In this document: positions 1-8,290 of the stretch, piece after piece
Layout of the letters: the number at the start of each line of letters is the position of its first letter
Numbering within the stretch: position 1 is the first letter of the stretch
Assembly: GCA_002371025.1 (NCBI GenBank)
Contig: DFFQ01000130.1
Location: 1 to 22,159 of the forward strand
Reading direction: 5' to 3'
DNA: 22,159 bases
Source of the DNA: Lachnospiraceae bacterium UBA3772
GTDB taxonomy: Bacteria; Bacillota; Clostridia; Lachnospirales; Lachnospiraceae
The notes under the pieces: model-generated
Database searches by the model: none
The model's input: the letters and a program-made list of their open reading frames with translations, nothing else
What the model was told of the DNA's origin: nothing
Program-made: the position numbers and the translations under genes

Positions 1-1119
1 CAGGAACATTTTATATATCATAGCTGGCACTGTTCTTCTTATGAGAGAAGACTTTCTGATAAAGGACTGTGCTATTACATCCCTATGGTATTTCATAACA
101 ATGCGGCATATTATGAGTACTTTCTTAAAGTAAATGTGGTCATGGTGGCAGTAAGTCCTATGGATAAACATGGCTACTTTAATTTTTCTGCCAATACCGG
201 GGTTGCGGCTCCGATAGCGAGAACAGCGGATATAGTAATTGTCGAGATAAATGAAAATCTTCCCAAAGTAAGAGGGGGATATGACGAGAGTATCCATATT
301 TCAGAGGTGGATTATATAGTTGAAGGTTATCATGATGAATTAGCTGATAACAGACCTTCTGAACCTACAGAGGTAGATAAAAAGATAGCTTCTAATATCA
401 TACCTTATATTGTGGATGGAGCAACTTTACAGCTGGGTATTGGAAGCCTTCCTAATGCGGTGGGAGAAATACTTGCAGAGAGTGATCTGAAAGATCTTGG
501 AATGCATACGGAACTTTGTTCGGATGCATATCTGAAATTATATAGATCAGGAAAGCTTACAAATAAGAAAAAGGCTATAGATAAAGGAAAAGGCGTATTT
601 GGATGTGCCAAAGGATCTAAGAAACTTTATGAGTGGCTGGATGATAATCCGGGAATTGCGGCCTATCCTCTGGAATATGTTAACAGTCCTGAGATTATAG
701 CAAAAATTGACGATATGGTATCAATCAACAGCTGTGTAGCTGTTGACTTATACGGACAGGTGGCAGCGGAAACATCGGGCTCAAGACAGATAAGTGGAAC
801 CGGAGGACAGCTGGATTTCCTTATCGGTGCTTCGGCATCACATGGTGGCAAGGCATTTATATGTATGAGTTCCGTTTATACAGATAAAGATAAGATACCT
901 CATTCCAGGATACTTCCTCAGTTTAATGGGGATATCATCACATCTCCAAGAAGTCAGGTTTACTTTATTGCTACAGAATATGGAGTAGTAAATCTGGAGG
1001 GAATGTCTACCTGGGAAAGGGCTGAGAAACTGATATCCATCGCTCATCCGGCATTCAGGGATAAACTTGTAGCTGAGGCTTGTGCAAGGAAAATCTGGAG
1101 AAGATCGAACAAGAGATAA
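1..1119 (+). CDS. Acetyl-CoA hydrolase/transferase family CoA-transferase (butyryl-CoA:acetate or 4-hydroxybutyrate CoA-transferase type), 5' end missing
   Basis: The frame is open from base 1, so this is the last 372 codons of a gene; the family is usually about 440-450 residues, so roughly 70-80 N-terminal residues lie outside the window. The enzyme moves CoA between acyl-CoA and acetate in the cytoplasm, the last step of butyrate formation in many Lachnospiraceae. Visible family marks are SPMDKHGYFNF, IHISEVDYIVEG, the glycine motif GIGSLPNAVG, HTELCSDAY (its Glu, codon 511-513, is the expected catalytic glutamate that carries CoA), GTGGQLDF, STWERAEKLISIAHPAFRD and the C-terminus IWRRSNKR. 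These closely resemble, as recalled, butyryl-CoA:acetate CoA-transferase of Roseburia and the related 4-hydroxybutyrate CoA-transferases. The sequence alone does not settle which substrate is used. A 29-bp duplication begins in the last codons and runs past the stop. Confidence 0.9.
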   Translation, partial: QEHFIYHSWHCSSYERRLSDKGLCYYIPMVFHNNAAYYEYFLKVNVVMVAVSPMDKHGYFNFSANTGVAAPIARTADIVIVEINENLPKVRGGYDESIHISEVDYIVEGYHDELADNRPSEPTEVDKKIASNIIPYIVDGATLQLGIGSLPNAVGEILAESDLKDLGMHTELCSDAYLKLYRSGKLTNKKKAIDKGKGVFGCAKGSKKLYEWLDDNPGIAAYPLEYVNSPEIIAKIDDMVSINSCVAVDLYGQVAAETSGSRQISGTGGQLDFLIGASASHGGKAFICMSSVYTDKDKIPHSRILPQFNGDIITSPRSQVYFIATEYGVVNLEGMSTWERAEKLISIAHPAFRDKLVAEACARKIWRRSNKR

Positions 1120-1151
1120 AAATCTGGAGAAAATCGAACAAGAGATAAAAA
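1090..1151 (+). repeat. 29-bp tandem duplication across the CoA-transferase stop codon
   Basis: Two copies of a 29-bp unit (1090-1118 and 1119-1147) differ at one base (G1103 versus A1132), and the first four A residues of a third unit follow. The first copy contains the end of the gene including its TAA. Because 29 is not a multiple of three, the second copy is read in another frame, where it again spells KIWR(R/K)SNKR and a stop. Confidence 0.9.
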
Positions 1152-1186
1152 TGACATGTAAAAAGGCAGCATAGGTAAGGTTTTAA

Positions 1187-2035
1187 ATGTTAGTCAGAGA
1201 AAAGAATTTTGATATAAGAAAAATAGCAGACTCGGGTCAGTGCTTTCGAATGAATGAAACAAAGGATGGAGTCTGGAAGATAGTAGCAAGAGACAGGCTG
1301 CTTTGGGTAGCTGAGGTTGAGGGTTCCAAGGAATCTAAGAAATCTGATAAATCTGAAGAATCTGGAAAGGATCATATATATGATTTTTCCTGCACTGAGG
1401 AAGAATATGAGGATTTCTGGAAAGATTATTTCGATATAGCCTGTGATTACTCGCGCTTTACAGATAGAATTGATAAGAAAGATAAATATCTCACCAAGGC
1501 GGCAGTTTATGGCTATGGAATGAAGATATTAAGACAGGATATATTTGAGACTCTGATCTCATTTATCATATCTCAGAGGAAGAATATTCCGGCTATTAAG
1601 AACTCGGTGGAAAAGATATGTGAGAAATTCGGACATGATATTGGAGGCGCATATTCATTTCCTACCCCAGAGGAGCTTTTTTTGGCTGATTTAGAAAGCC
1701 TGAAAGAATGTTCTTTGGGTTACAGAGCAGAATATATTTATAAGACTGTAAGGCTTATTCTTGAGGGAGAGTTTGATCTGGATGGTTTAAGGCGGGATAA
1801 AGAGATAAGTAATAAACTGCTGTTAGAAAAGCTTATGAATCTGCCGGGAGTAGGGATTAAGGTGGCAAACTGTACAAGTCTTTTTGGATTCCACAGATTA
1901 GAGGCATTTCCAAGAGATGTATGGATCAAGCGCATTGAAGATAATTATTATAATGGACATTTTGATGAAGATAAATATCAAGGTTTTGCCGGGGTTCTTC
2001 AGCAATATATGTTCTATTATGAAAGATCAAAATAA
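1187..2035 (+). CDS. ogg: 8-oxoguanine DNA glycosylase (OGG1-like, HhH-GPD family)
   Basis: This 282-residue protein should excise 8-oxoguanine opposite cytosine and then nick the strand by beta-elimination (base excision repair). The N-terminal part carries the OGG1-type FDIRKIADSGQCFRM motif. The catalytic module holds the helix-hairpin-helix LPGVGIKVANC with the presumed Schiff-base lysine K225, and a catalytic aspartate at D244 in FPRDVW. The Cys following VAN matches the cysteine that lines the 8-oxoG pocket in human OGG1. The ATG follows an AGGTAAGG ribosome site by about 6 bases. Residues about 46-62 are a Lys/Ser/Glu-rich insert built from four 9-bp repeats, probably a disordered loop in the N-terminal domain. 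No promoter is clear in the 67-base gap before it, so it may be co-transcribed with the CoA-transferase. Confidence 0.88.
   Translation: MLVREKNFDIRKIADSGQCFRMNETKDGVWKIVARDRLLWVAEVEGSKESKKSDKSEESGKDHIYDFSCTEEEYEDFWKDYFDIACDYSRFTDRIDKKDKYLTKAAVYGYGMKILRQDIFETLISFIISQRKNIPAIKNSVEKICEKFGHDIGGAYSFPTPEELFLADLESLKECSLGYRAEYIYKTVRLILEGEFDLDGLRRDKEISNKLLLEKLMNLPGVGIKVANCTSLFGFHRLEAFPRDVWIKRIEDNYYNGHFDEDKYQGFAGVLQQYMFYYERSK
1328..1363 (+). repeat. Four 9-bp in-frame repeats inside the OGG gene
   Basis: Four successive 9-base units follow the pattern (A/G)A(G/A/T)(A/G)AATCT and encode KES-KKS-DKS-EES (residues 48-59). The copy number could vary between strains because the unit is short and in frame. 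The insert falls outside the catalytic motifs. Confidence 0.8.
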
Positions 2036-2079
2036 ATGATATGCTTTAGGGCTTATTATAGAGAAAGGAAAAAATATTT

Positions 2080-3543
2080 ATGGTAAAAACAGATGTAGCT
2101 GTTATTGGTGCGGGCGTTGTAGGATGCAGCGTTGCCAGAGAACTTTCAAGATATGATCTTAAAGTTACTGTGATTGAGAAATATGAAGATGTATGCTCAG
2201 GCACCACCAAGGCAAACAGTGGAATTGTACATGCCGGTTATGATGCAATGCCGGGTACAAACAAAGCAAAATTTAATGTTGAGGGATCAAAGATGATCCA
2301 CGAATTATATAAGGAACTGGATTTTCCGTTTAAAGAAAATGGTTCCATGGTGGTTTGCTTTGATAAGGAAAATGAATCAAAACTTAATGAACTTTTAGAA
2401 AGAGGAATCACCAATGGAGTTGAGGGACTTAGGATCATTTCCGGAGATGAGGCAAGAGAGATTGAGCCACGTCTTTCAGAAAAAATCGTATCTGCACTTC
2501 TTGTTCCAACAGGAGGAATTGTGGATCCTTTCCTTATGACGGTTGCATTTGCTGAGAATGCGGCAGTAAATGGCGCAGAGTTTCTCTTCCTTAATGAGGT
2601 AACAGATATTAAGAAAGAGGAGGATAATTACAGATTATCCCTTCTTCGTACAGTGAAAAAAGATGGAAAAATAGTAAAAGAAGAAGACACTTTAGAGGCG
2701 AAAGTTGTAATTAACTGTGCCGGGGTTTATGCCGATAAGTTCCATAATATGGTATCGGATAAGAAACTACACATTACTCCAAGAAGAGGACAGTATGTAC
2801 TTCTTGATAAAGAGGTTGGAGATATTGTTACTCATACTATTTTCCAGCTTCCTACAAATAAAGGTAAAGGAGTCCTTGTTACACCTACAGCTCATGGAAA
2901 TATAATGGTTGGTCCTGATGCTGAAGCGCTTATGGATAAAGAGGAAAATGAGACAACTTACAGTGGAATGAATTATGTTAAATCCAGCGCCTTAGATAGT
3001 GTGCCAAATATGCCTTATCAGAAGGCAATCACATCATTTGCAGGACTTCGTGCTTCAGAGGATGGACATGATTTTATAATAGGGGAAGCAGAGGATGCAG
3101 AAGGATTCTTCGATGCTGCAGGAATTGAATCACCAGGACTTACCAGTGCGCCGGCTATAGGAAAACATTTAGCTCTCCTTGTGGCTGAAAAATTAAATGC
3201 TGGATCAAAGAGTGATTTTATAGATAAGCGTAAGGGAATTGTACATGTGATCGATCTTTCTGATGAGGAAAAAACAGCCCTTATTAAAGAAAGACCTGAA
3301 TATGGCCATATAATCTGCAGATGCGAAAATGTTACTGAGGGTGAGATAATTGATGCCATAAGAAGACCTGTAGGTGCTACTTCTCTTGATGGAGTAAAGA
3401 GAAGAGTAAGACAGGGAATGGGAAGATGTCAGGCAGGATTCTGCACACCATTTACAGTTTCAATAATAGCTAGAGAGCTTGGAATTGCAGAAGAAGATGT
3501 TTGTAAGAATATTCCTGGATCAGAGATACTGGTCCGTGATTAA
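2080..3543 (+). CDS. FAD-dependent dehydrogenase with C-terminal BFD-type [2Fe-2S] site (GlpA-like glycerol-3-phosphate dehydrogenase family)
   Basis: A 487-residue soluble flavoprotein of the DAO family. The N-terminus has a Rossmann FAD motif (GAGVVG, residues 10-15), then SGTTKANSGIVHAGYD, typical of GlpA/LhgO-type enzymes. The C-terminal part carries a BFD-like ferredoxin site with C413-x-C415-x34-C450-x4-C455. Anaerobic GlpA enzymes oxidise glycerol-3-phosphate to dihydroxyacetone phosphate and pass electrons to partner subunits. The next two genes, 12 and 10 bases downstream with strong ribosome sites, encode a GlpB-like flavoprotein and a DUF1667 protein, and this trio recurs in Clostridia. 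No glycerol kinase or glycerol channel is visible, so the substrate (glycerol-3-phosphate or another 2-hydroxyacid) is inferred from family only. No terminator separates it from ogg, and I found no convincing promoter in the 44-base gap. Confidence 0.82.
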   Translation: MVKTDVAVIGAGVVGCSVARELSRYDLKVTVIEKYEDVCSGTTKANSGIVHAGYDAMPGTNKAKFNVEGSKMIHELYKELDFPFKENGSMVVCFDKENESKLNELLERGITNGVEGLRIISGDEAREIEPRLSEKIVSALLVPTGGIVDPFLMTVAFAENAAVNGAEFLFLNEVTDIKKEEDNYRLSLLRTVKKDGKIVKEEDTLEAKVVINCAGVYADKFHNMVSDKKLHITPRRGQYVLLDKEVGDIVTHTIFQLPTNKGKGVLVTPTAHGNIMVGPDAEALMDKEENETTYSGMNYVKSSALDSVPNMPYQKAITSFAGLRASEDGHDFIIGEAEDAEGFFDAAGIESPGLTSAPAIGKHLALLVAEKLNAGSKSDFIDKRKGIVHVIDLSDEEKTALIKERPEYGHIICRCENVTEGEIIDAIRRPVGATSLDGVKRRVRQGMGRCQAGFCTPFTVSIIARELGIAEEDVCKNIPGSEILVRD

Positions 3544-3555
3544 GGAGGCAGCAGA

Positions 3556-4812
3556 ATGGAAAAACATGATCTTGTTATAATAGGCGGTGGTCCAGCTGGA
3601 CTTGCTGCAGCAGTTAGTGCCAGAGAAAACGGGATTCAGGATATCCTCATCATAGAAAGAGATAAGTATTTAGGTGGAATCTTAAATCAGTGCATCCATA
3701 ATGGTTTTGGACTCCATCGTTTTAAAGAAGAACTTACAGGCCCTGAATATGCACAGAGATTTATAGACAGGGTGCTTGAAAAAGAGATTCCATATAAGTT
3801 AGAGACTATCGTTCTTTCGGCCACACCTGACAGACAGGTGACATATATGAATGAGAAGGAAGGAATCGTAACTATTCAGGCGGGAGCTGTTATCCTTGCC
3901 ATGGGATGTCGTGAGAGACCTAGAGGGGCTCTTGGAATTCCTGGATATAGACCAGCGGGTGTTTATACAGCAGGCACAGCTCAGAGAATGATGAATATCG
4001 AAGGTAAAAAAGTAGGTAAGTCTGTTGTTATCCTTGGTTCAGGTGATATCGGACTTATAATGGCCCGCCGTATGACGCTTGAAGGAGCAAAGGTACATGC
4101 AGTAGCAGAAGTAATGCCTTACTCAGGCGGATTACAGAGAAATATTGTTCAGTGTCTTAATGACTACGATATTCCTCTTTACTTAAGCCATACTGTATCA
4201 AAAATTTATGGAAAGGACAGAGTTGAAGGAGTTGATATTTCTCAGGTTGATGAGAACAGAAATGTGATTCCAGGAACAGCAGTCCATTATGACTGTGATA
4301 CACTCCTTCTTTCCTGCGGACTCATTCCGGAAAATGAGCTTTCAAGAATGGCAGATATCTCTATCAGCCGAGTTACAAATGGCCCTGAAGTAAATGATAA
4401 ATTAGAGACTACAAGTGAAGGATTCTTTGCATGCGGAAATGTACTTCATGTACATGACTTAGTTGATTACGTATCAGAAGAAGCAGAAAGAGCCGGAGTT
4501 ACAGCAGCTGAATTTATAAAGAATGAGATTAAGAAAGAAGTTACTGCACCGATACATTGTGAAGGTGGTGTTAGATATACAGTTCCTCAGACAATTGCTG
4601 TATCATCAATGGATGATAAAGTGGTAGTAAGATTCAGAGTTGGTTCAGTTATAAAGAAAAAGAAGCTTTCTCTTTATGTAAATGGAGAAAAGAAGATCAG
4701 TCTCGCAAAGCAGGTTATGGAACCTGGAAAGATGGAAGAGATACTTTTCCTTAAGAAATATTTCGAAAACTGCGGAAATGATGCAAAGATAGAATTAAAG
4801 GTGGAAGATTAA
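3556..4812 (+). CDS. FAD/NAD(P)-binding oxidoreductase, pyridine nucleotide-disulfide oxidoreductase fold (GlpB-like partner)
   Basis: A 418-residue protein with two dinucleotide-binding motifs: GGGPAG (residues 10-15) for FAD and GSGDIG (residues 161-166) for NAD(P). The segment GGILNQCIHNGFG and the AMGCRERPRG loop are typical of the oxidoreductases paired with GlpA/BFD proteins. It has no redox CxxC pair of the thioredoxin reductase type. A C-terminal beta-rich segment of about 80 residues (from about 335) follows the FAD domain. The ribosome site AAGGAGG overlaps the stop codon of the upstream gene, and the gap is 12 bases, so the two are coupled. It probably shuttles electrons between the GlpA-like subunit and NAD(P) or another acceptor; the acceptor cannot be read from the sequence. 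Confidence 0.8.
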   Translation: MEKHDLVIIGGGPAGLAAAVSARENGIQDILIIERDKYLGGILNQCIHNGFGLHRFKEELTGPEYAQRFIDRVLEKEIPYKLETIVLSATPDRQVTYMNEKEGIVTIQAGAVILAMGCRERPRGALGIPGYRPAGVYTAGTAQRMMNIEGKKVGKSVVILGSGDIGLIMARRMTLEGAKVHAVAEVMPYSGGLQRNIVQCLNDYDIPLYLSHTVSKIYGKDRVEGVDISQVDENRNVIPGTAVHYDCDTLLLSCGLIPENELSRMADISISRVTNGPEVNDKLETTSEGFFACGNVLHVHDLVDYVSEEAERAGVTAAEFIKNEIKKEVTAPIHCEGGVRYTVPQTIAVSSMDDKVVVRFRVGSVIKKKKLSLYVNGEKKISLAKQVMEPGKMEEILFLKKYFENCGNDAKIELKVED

Positions 4813-4822
4813 GGAGGGCAAT

Positions 4823-5188
4823 ATGGAAAAACATAATCTTACATGTATTCAGTGCCCTATGGGATGCGCACTTGAAGTTACAATAGGTGATAATGGCGAA
4901 GTTACAGTAACAGGAAATACATGTCCAAGAGGAGAAGTTTATGGAGCAAAAGAAGTTACAGCCCCAACAAGAACGGTTACTTCTTTCGTAAAGGTCCTTG
5001 ATGGAGAGATAAATGTAGCATCAGTAAAGACAAAATCCGATATTCCAAAGGCAAAGATATTTGAAGTAATGGAAGAAATAAAAAAGGCAGAAGTTAAAGC
5101 ACCAGTAAAGATTGGTGATGTTATAGTCAGCAATGCGGCATCTACAGGTGTGGATGTGGTTGCTACAAAAAATGTAGGAAAAGCATAA
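4823..5188 (+). CDS. DUF1667 family four-cysteine protein, third member of the GlpA-like redox cluster
   Basis: A 121-residue protein that starts EKHNLTCIQCPMGC. Cysteines C8, C11, C15 and C34 (in NTCPRG) form a CxxCPxGC...CPRG pattern, which suggests an iron-sulfur or metal site, and this is the hallmark of DUF1667. The rest is Val/Lys-rich with no membrane segment. It follows the GlpB-like gene by 10 bases with an AGGAGGG ribosome site. The invariant company of this family with GlpA/GlpB-like proteins implies it is a small electron-transfer or assembly subunit of the complex; this role is inferred. The last gene of the unit has no clear intrinsic terminator after it. Confidence 0.8.
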   Translation: MEKHNLTCIQCPMGCALEVTIGDNGEVTVTGNTCPRGEVYGAKEVTAPTRTVTSFVKVLDGEINVASVKTKSDIPKAKIFEVMEEIKKAEVKAPVKIGDVIVSNAASTGVDVVATKNVGKA

Positions 5189-5214
5189 ATAAACTAAAAC
5201 ATAAAGGCTCATAG

Positions 5215-5234
5215 TTTCTTAAGAAAGACTTAAG
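5215..5234. repeat. Palindrome TTTCTTAAGAAA with a second CTTAAG, upstream of the PBP promoter
   Basis: TTTCTTAAGAAA at 5215-5226 is a perfect 12-bp palindrome. The CTTAAG core (5218-5223) recurs at 5229-5234, so a 6-bp stem with a 5-base loop could also form. No T-run follows, so it is not a normal terminator. It ends 10 bases before the -35 element of the promoter at 5245 and could be an operator. No known regulator site is recognised. Confidence 0.35.
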
Positions 5235-5244
5235 GGTGGCTAAC

Positions 5245-5273
5245 TTGTATTTAAAATGCATATTTGGTATAAT
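5245..5273 (+). promoter_or_regulatory. Sigma-A promoter with extended -10 for the penicillin-binding protein
   Basis: TTGTAT (5245-5250), a 17-base spacer, then TATAAT (5268-5273), preceded by the TGn extension (TGG). Transcription should begin near 5280, giving a leader of about 55 bases before the GTG start. The 147-base gap 5189-5335 holds this promoter and the palindrome, with nothing else apparent. Confidence 0.8.
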
Positions 5274-5322
5274 CTTTTTCTGAACTGTATACAATAAATA
5301 TGCTTTAAATTGTGGTTCGACT

Positions 5323-5327
5323 GGAGG
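5323..5327 (+). promoter_or_regulatory. Ribosome binding site that fixes the PBP start at GTG 5336
   Basis: GGAGG lies 8 bases before an in-frame GTG at 5336. The upstream in-frame GTG at 5312 lies before this site and has no ribosome site of its own, so 5336 is preferred. Confidence 0.75.
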
Positions 5328-5335
5328 AAGTAGAA

Positions 5336-8218
5336 GTGAGCTTTAATAAATACAGTACAAAGAAGAAACAAAAACAGCTTGTTTCGAAAGAACAGAGAAA
5401 TTTTAGAAGAGGACTCGTTTCCCTTTTAAAAATTGTATTAGTATTATTTATGCTTGGTATTGTGATTATGGCTGGTGCAGGGTTCGGTATGATCAAGGGG
5501 ATACTTGATGATGCTCCTGATATTAGTACCATCAGTATTAAACCTAAGGGATTTAAGACTGTAATTTATGATCAGGCTGGAAATGAGATTGATACACTTT
5601 CAACTGTTAATTCAAACAGAATTTATGTTTATTATGATGACATTCCTAAGGATCTGATAAATGCCTTTGTAGCCATTGAAGATGAAAGATTCTGGACACA
5701 TAACGGAATCGATATGAGAGGTATTTTCAGAGCTGGTGCCCATTTTATCACAACAGGAAGATCAGATCAGGGTGCATCGACTATAACTCAGCAGCTTATA
5801 AAGAACTCGGTCTTTGAGGTTGGTATGAATGAAGATACCAGTCTTAAGAGAGTTCAAAGAAAGATTCAGGAACAGAAGCTTGCCATTGAGCTTGAGAAGA
5901 TATATTCAAAAGAACAGATAATGGAATATTATCTTAATATCATTTATCTTGGTCATGGTGTAAATGGCGTAGAAGCTGCATCTTTAAGATATTTCAATAA
6001 ACACGTATCAGAACTTAACCTTTCTGAAGCAACTGTTATTGCCGGTATCACACAGAATCCGGCAGCTTATGATCCTATCATTTTCCCTGAGGATAATGCG
6101 AAACGTCGTAAGTTAGTAGTAGATAAGATGCTCAGTCTTGGATACATCGATAAGACTCAGTACGATGAGATAATGAATGATGATGTTTATTCAAGAATAA
6201 AAGAAGTATCAGAAGAAAAAGAAAAGAACGATACATATAATTCATATTATACAGATGCTATCATGGAATCTTTGGTTAAGGATTTTATGGAATTATATGG
6301 AATAAGCGAATCAGAAGCTTATCATGAATTATATGAAGGCGGATATAAAGTTTACTCAGTTCAGGATCAGAAAATCCAGAAGATTGTTGATGATGTTATA
6401 AATGATCCATCATACTATCCGGATACAACTGAGGTTGCATTAAACTATAATCTGACTATCATTAAACCAAGCGGAAAAGAAGCAGGGTATGATGAAAATT
6501 CCATGGTAAGTTACTTTGGGCTTGATAATTATATCTTCGATTCTGTTGAAGATGCCAGAAAGATGGCTGATAAATATAAAGAGGCCATGTTAGATGAGAC
6601 TAAGGGAACATTTGCATCTGAAGAATTTAGAACTTCTCCACAGCCTCAGGCAACATGTACTGTTATAGATCAGCATACAGGATATATTAAAGCTGTATGT
6701 GGTGGTAGAGGACCAAAGACAGCTAACTTAAGTTTTGACAGAGCAACAGATGCTATGCGTCAGCCGGGTTCATGTTTTAAGGTTCTTGCAGCCTTCCTTC
6801 CATATATCGAGACAAAAGGAAGCCTTGCTTGTTCATTTGAAGATGCACCATATGCATTCTCAGATGGTACAGAGATTAAAAACTGGTATTCAGGTTATAA
6901 GAACAGTTATTGTTCTATCAGAGCTGGTATAGCAGAGTCTCTTAACATCGTAGCAGTAAAGGCTATTACAGAGGCAACTCCTGAAGTAGCTTTTCAGTAT
7001 CTTAAGGATCTTGGCTTTACAACACTTGTTGAAAGAGAAGTAGGAAGCGATGGAAGAGTGTATTCAGATATTACTCAGTCTACTGCTCTTGGTGGACTTA
7101 CCTATGGTGTAACAAACCTTGAGATTACTGCAGCATATGCATCCATTGCCAACTATGGTACATATATTAAACCGGTTTATTATTCAAAAGTTTATGATCA
7201 TGATGGAAATCTCATCATAGATAATACAAATCCAAATGACCCTAAGAGAGCTAAGCGTGTTATGAAAGAGACAACTGCATGGCAGCTTATATCAGCCATG
7301 AAAGACGTTGTTAATTCCGCAGCCGGAACTGGTGGTCCTGCTCGTCCTGAATGTGGAGTAAGAGCAGCTGGTAAGACAGGTACTACATCAAGTACTTATG
7401 ACTTATGGTTCTGCGGTTTTACACCATATTACACAGCTTCCATCTGGACTGGTTATGATTCTAACCAGGAATTAGGAAATGTAATCTATCATAAAGAGAT
7501 GTGGGCAGACATCATGGATAAGATCTATGAGATTGAAGATCAGAGCACAGAAGCTGACTGGGAACAGCCAGATGGACTTACTCAGGTTACTCTTTGTAGA
7601 TATACAAATCTTCTTCCGGGACCTGGATGTGATACATATACTGATTATTGTGCGGTAGACATGGTTCCATCCAAGAGGTGTTCTGGTCATAAGAAGATCA
7701 AGCTCTGTAATGAAACACATTTACTTGCAACTAATACATGTCCGAAGACTACTGAATATGTAGTTGTTGAAGATCCTAATAATCCTGGTCGTTTGATGCT
7801 TAAGGGAGCAAACTTCCAGTATGATCAGTCAATCTTTGAAGATCCGAATACTAAGAATACCTGTACGAAGCATCCGGCTAAGGCTGAGAAACAAAAGATC
7901 ACAACTTCCGCCGGACCAGGAGGAACTATATCTCCATCTGTTGATGTTAAATTAGGTTCAGACGTAACTATTTATATTCAGCCTAATTCAGGATATACCA
8001 TAAGTGATGTTCAGGTTGATAATAAATCTGTTGGTGCAGTATCATCATATACTTTCCAGAAAGTATCAGATCCTCATACTATTGTGGCCATTTTTGCTGG
8101 AGGAGGATCGGCAGGTCCGGCACCTACAGAGGAACCAACTGAACCAGATCCGCCTACTGAAGAACCAACTGAACCGGCTCCGCCACCAGAGGAACCGTCG
8201 GAAACAGAAGGTCCATAA
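5336..8218 (+). CDS. Class A penicillin-binding protein (bifunctional transglycosylase/transpeptidase, PBP1A family)
   Basis: A 960-residue peptidoglycan synthase: it polymerises lipid II and cross-links the stem peptides outside the membrane. The order is a short basic cytoplasmic N-terminus, one membrane anchor at about 22-48, then the GT51 domain with IEDERFWTHNGID (catalytic Glu E115), GASTITQQL and a YYLNIIYLGHGVNGVEAAS motif. The transpeptidase has S479-x-x-K482 (PGSCFK), S535-L-N and K680-T-G-T. After it come a cysteine-rich stretch of about 100 residues, a divergent InlB-B-repeat-like domain (SAGPGGTISPS to HTIVAIF) and a Pro/Glu/Thr tail of three 10-residue repeats. The tail is probably an extracellular spacer. 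The gene stands alone between its own promoter and terminator. It is long for the family because of the C-terminal additions. Confidence 0.95.
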   Translation: MSFNKYSTKKKQKQLVSKEQRNFRRGLVSLLKIVLVLFMLGIVIMAGAGFGMIKGILDDAPDISTISIKPKGFKTVIYDQAGNEIDTLSTVNSNRIYVYYDDIPKDLINAFVAIEDERFWTHNGIDMRGIFRAGAHFITTGRSDQGASTITQQLIKNSVFEVGMNEDTSLKRVQRKIQEQKLAIELEKIYSKEQIMEYYLNIIYLGHGVNGVEAASLRYFNKHVSELNLSEATVIAGITQNPAAYDPIIFPEDNAKRRKLVVDKMLSLGYIDKTQYDEIMNDDVYSRIKEVSEEKEKNDTYNSYYTDAIMESLVKDFMELYGISESEAYHELYEGGYKVYSVQDQKIQKIVDDVINDPSYYPDTTEVALNYNLTIIKPSGKEAGYDENSMVSYFGLDNYIFDSVEDARKMADKYKEAMLDETKGTFASEEFRTSPQPQATCTVIDQHTGYIKAVCGGRGPKTANLSFDRATDAMRQPGSCFKVLAAFLPYIETKGSLACSFEDAPYAFSDGTEIKNWYSGYKNSYCSIRAGIAESLNIVAVKAITEATPEVAFQYLKDLGFTTLVEREVGSDGRVYSDITQSTALGGLTYGVTNLEITAAYASIANYGTYIKPVYYSKVYDHDGNLIIDNTNPNDPKRAKRVMKETTAWQLISAMKDVVNSAAGTGGPARPECGVRAAGKTGTTSSTYDLWFCGFTPYYTASIWTGYDSNQELGNVIYHKEMWADIMDKIYEIEDQSTEADWEQPDGLTQVTLCRYTNLLPGPGCDTYTDYCAVDMVPSKRCSGHKKIKLCNETHLLATNTCPKTTEYVVVEDPNNPGRLMLKGANFQYDQSIFEDPNTKNTCTKHPAKAEKQKITTSAGPGGTISPSVDVKLGSDVTIYIQPNSGYTISDVQVDNKSVGAVSSYTFQKVSDPHTIVAIFAGGGSAGPAPTEEPTEPDPPTEEPTEPAPPPEEPSETEGP
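8123..8212 (+). repeat. Three 30-bp repeats encoding a Pro/Glu/Thr tail
   Basis: Units at 8123-8152, 8153-8182 and 8183-8212 encode PTEEPTEPDP, PTEEPTEPAP and the degenerate PPEEPSETEG. The first two differ at only a few bases. This resembles wall-spanning linkers of surface proteins and is likely to vary in copy number. Confidence 0.85.
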
Positions 8219-8247
8219 GGGATATAATCAAAATTGAATAATTAAAG

Positions 8248-8276
8248 AGCTTGCAGATTTTCTGCAAGCTTTTTTT
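8248..8276 (+). terminator. Intrinsic terminator after the penicillin-binding protein gene
   Basis: A 9-bp perfect stem AGCTTGCAG/CTGCAAGCT with a 5-base loop (ATTTT) is followed directly by a run of T to 8276; flanking A residues can pair with the T-run. It ends two bases before the ribosome site of the next gene. Confidence 0.93.
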
Positions 8277-8278
8277 AT

Positions 8279-8284
8279 GAGGTG
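8279..8284 (+). promoter_or_regulatory. Ribosome binding site that fixes the LytTR regulator start at ATG 8291
   Basis: GAGGTG sits 6 bases before ATG 8291. An in-frame GTG at 8282 lies within this site, so it is unlikely to be the start. Confidence 0.7.
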
Positions 8285-8290
8285 AAAAAG

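Noticed and set aside
2717..2905. Small plus-strand frame inside the GlpA-like gene
   Set aside because: It is in another frame within a well-supported gene with no ribosome site.
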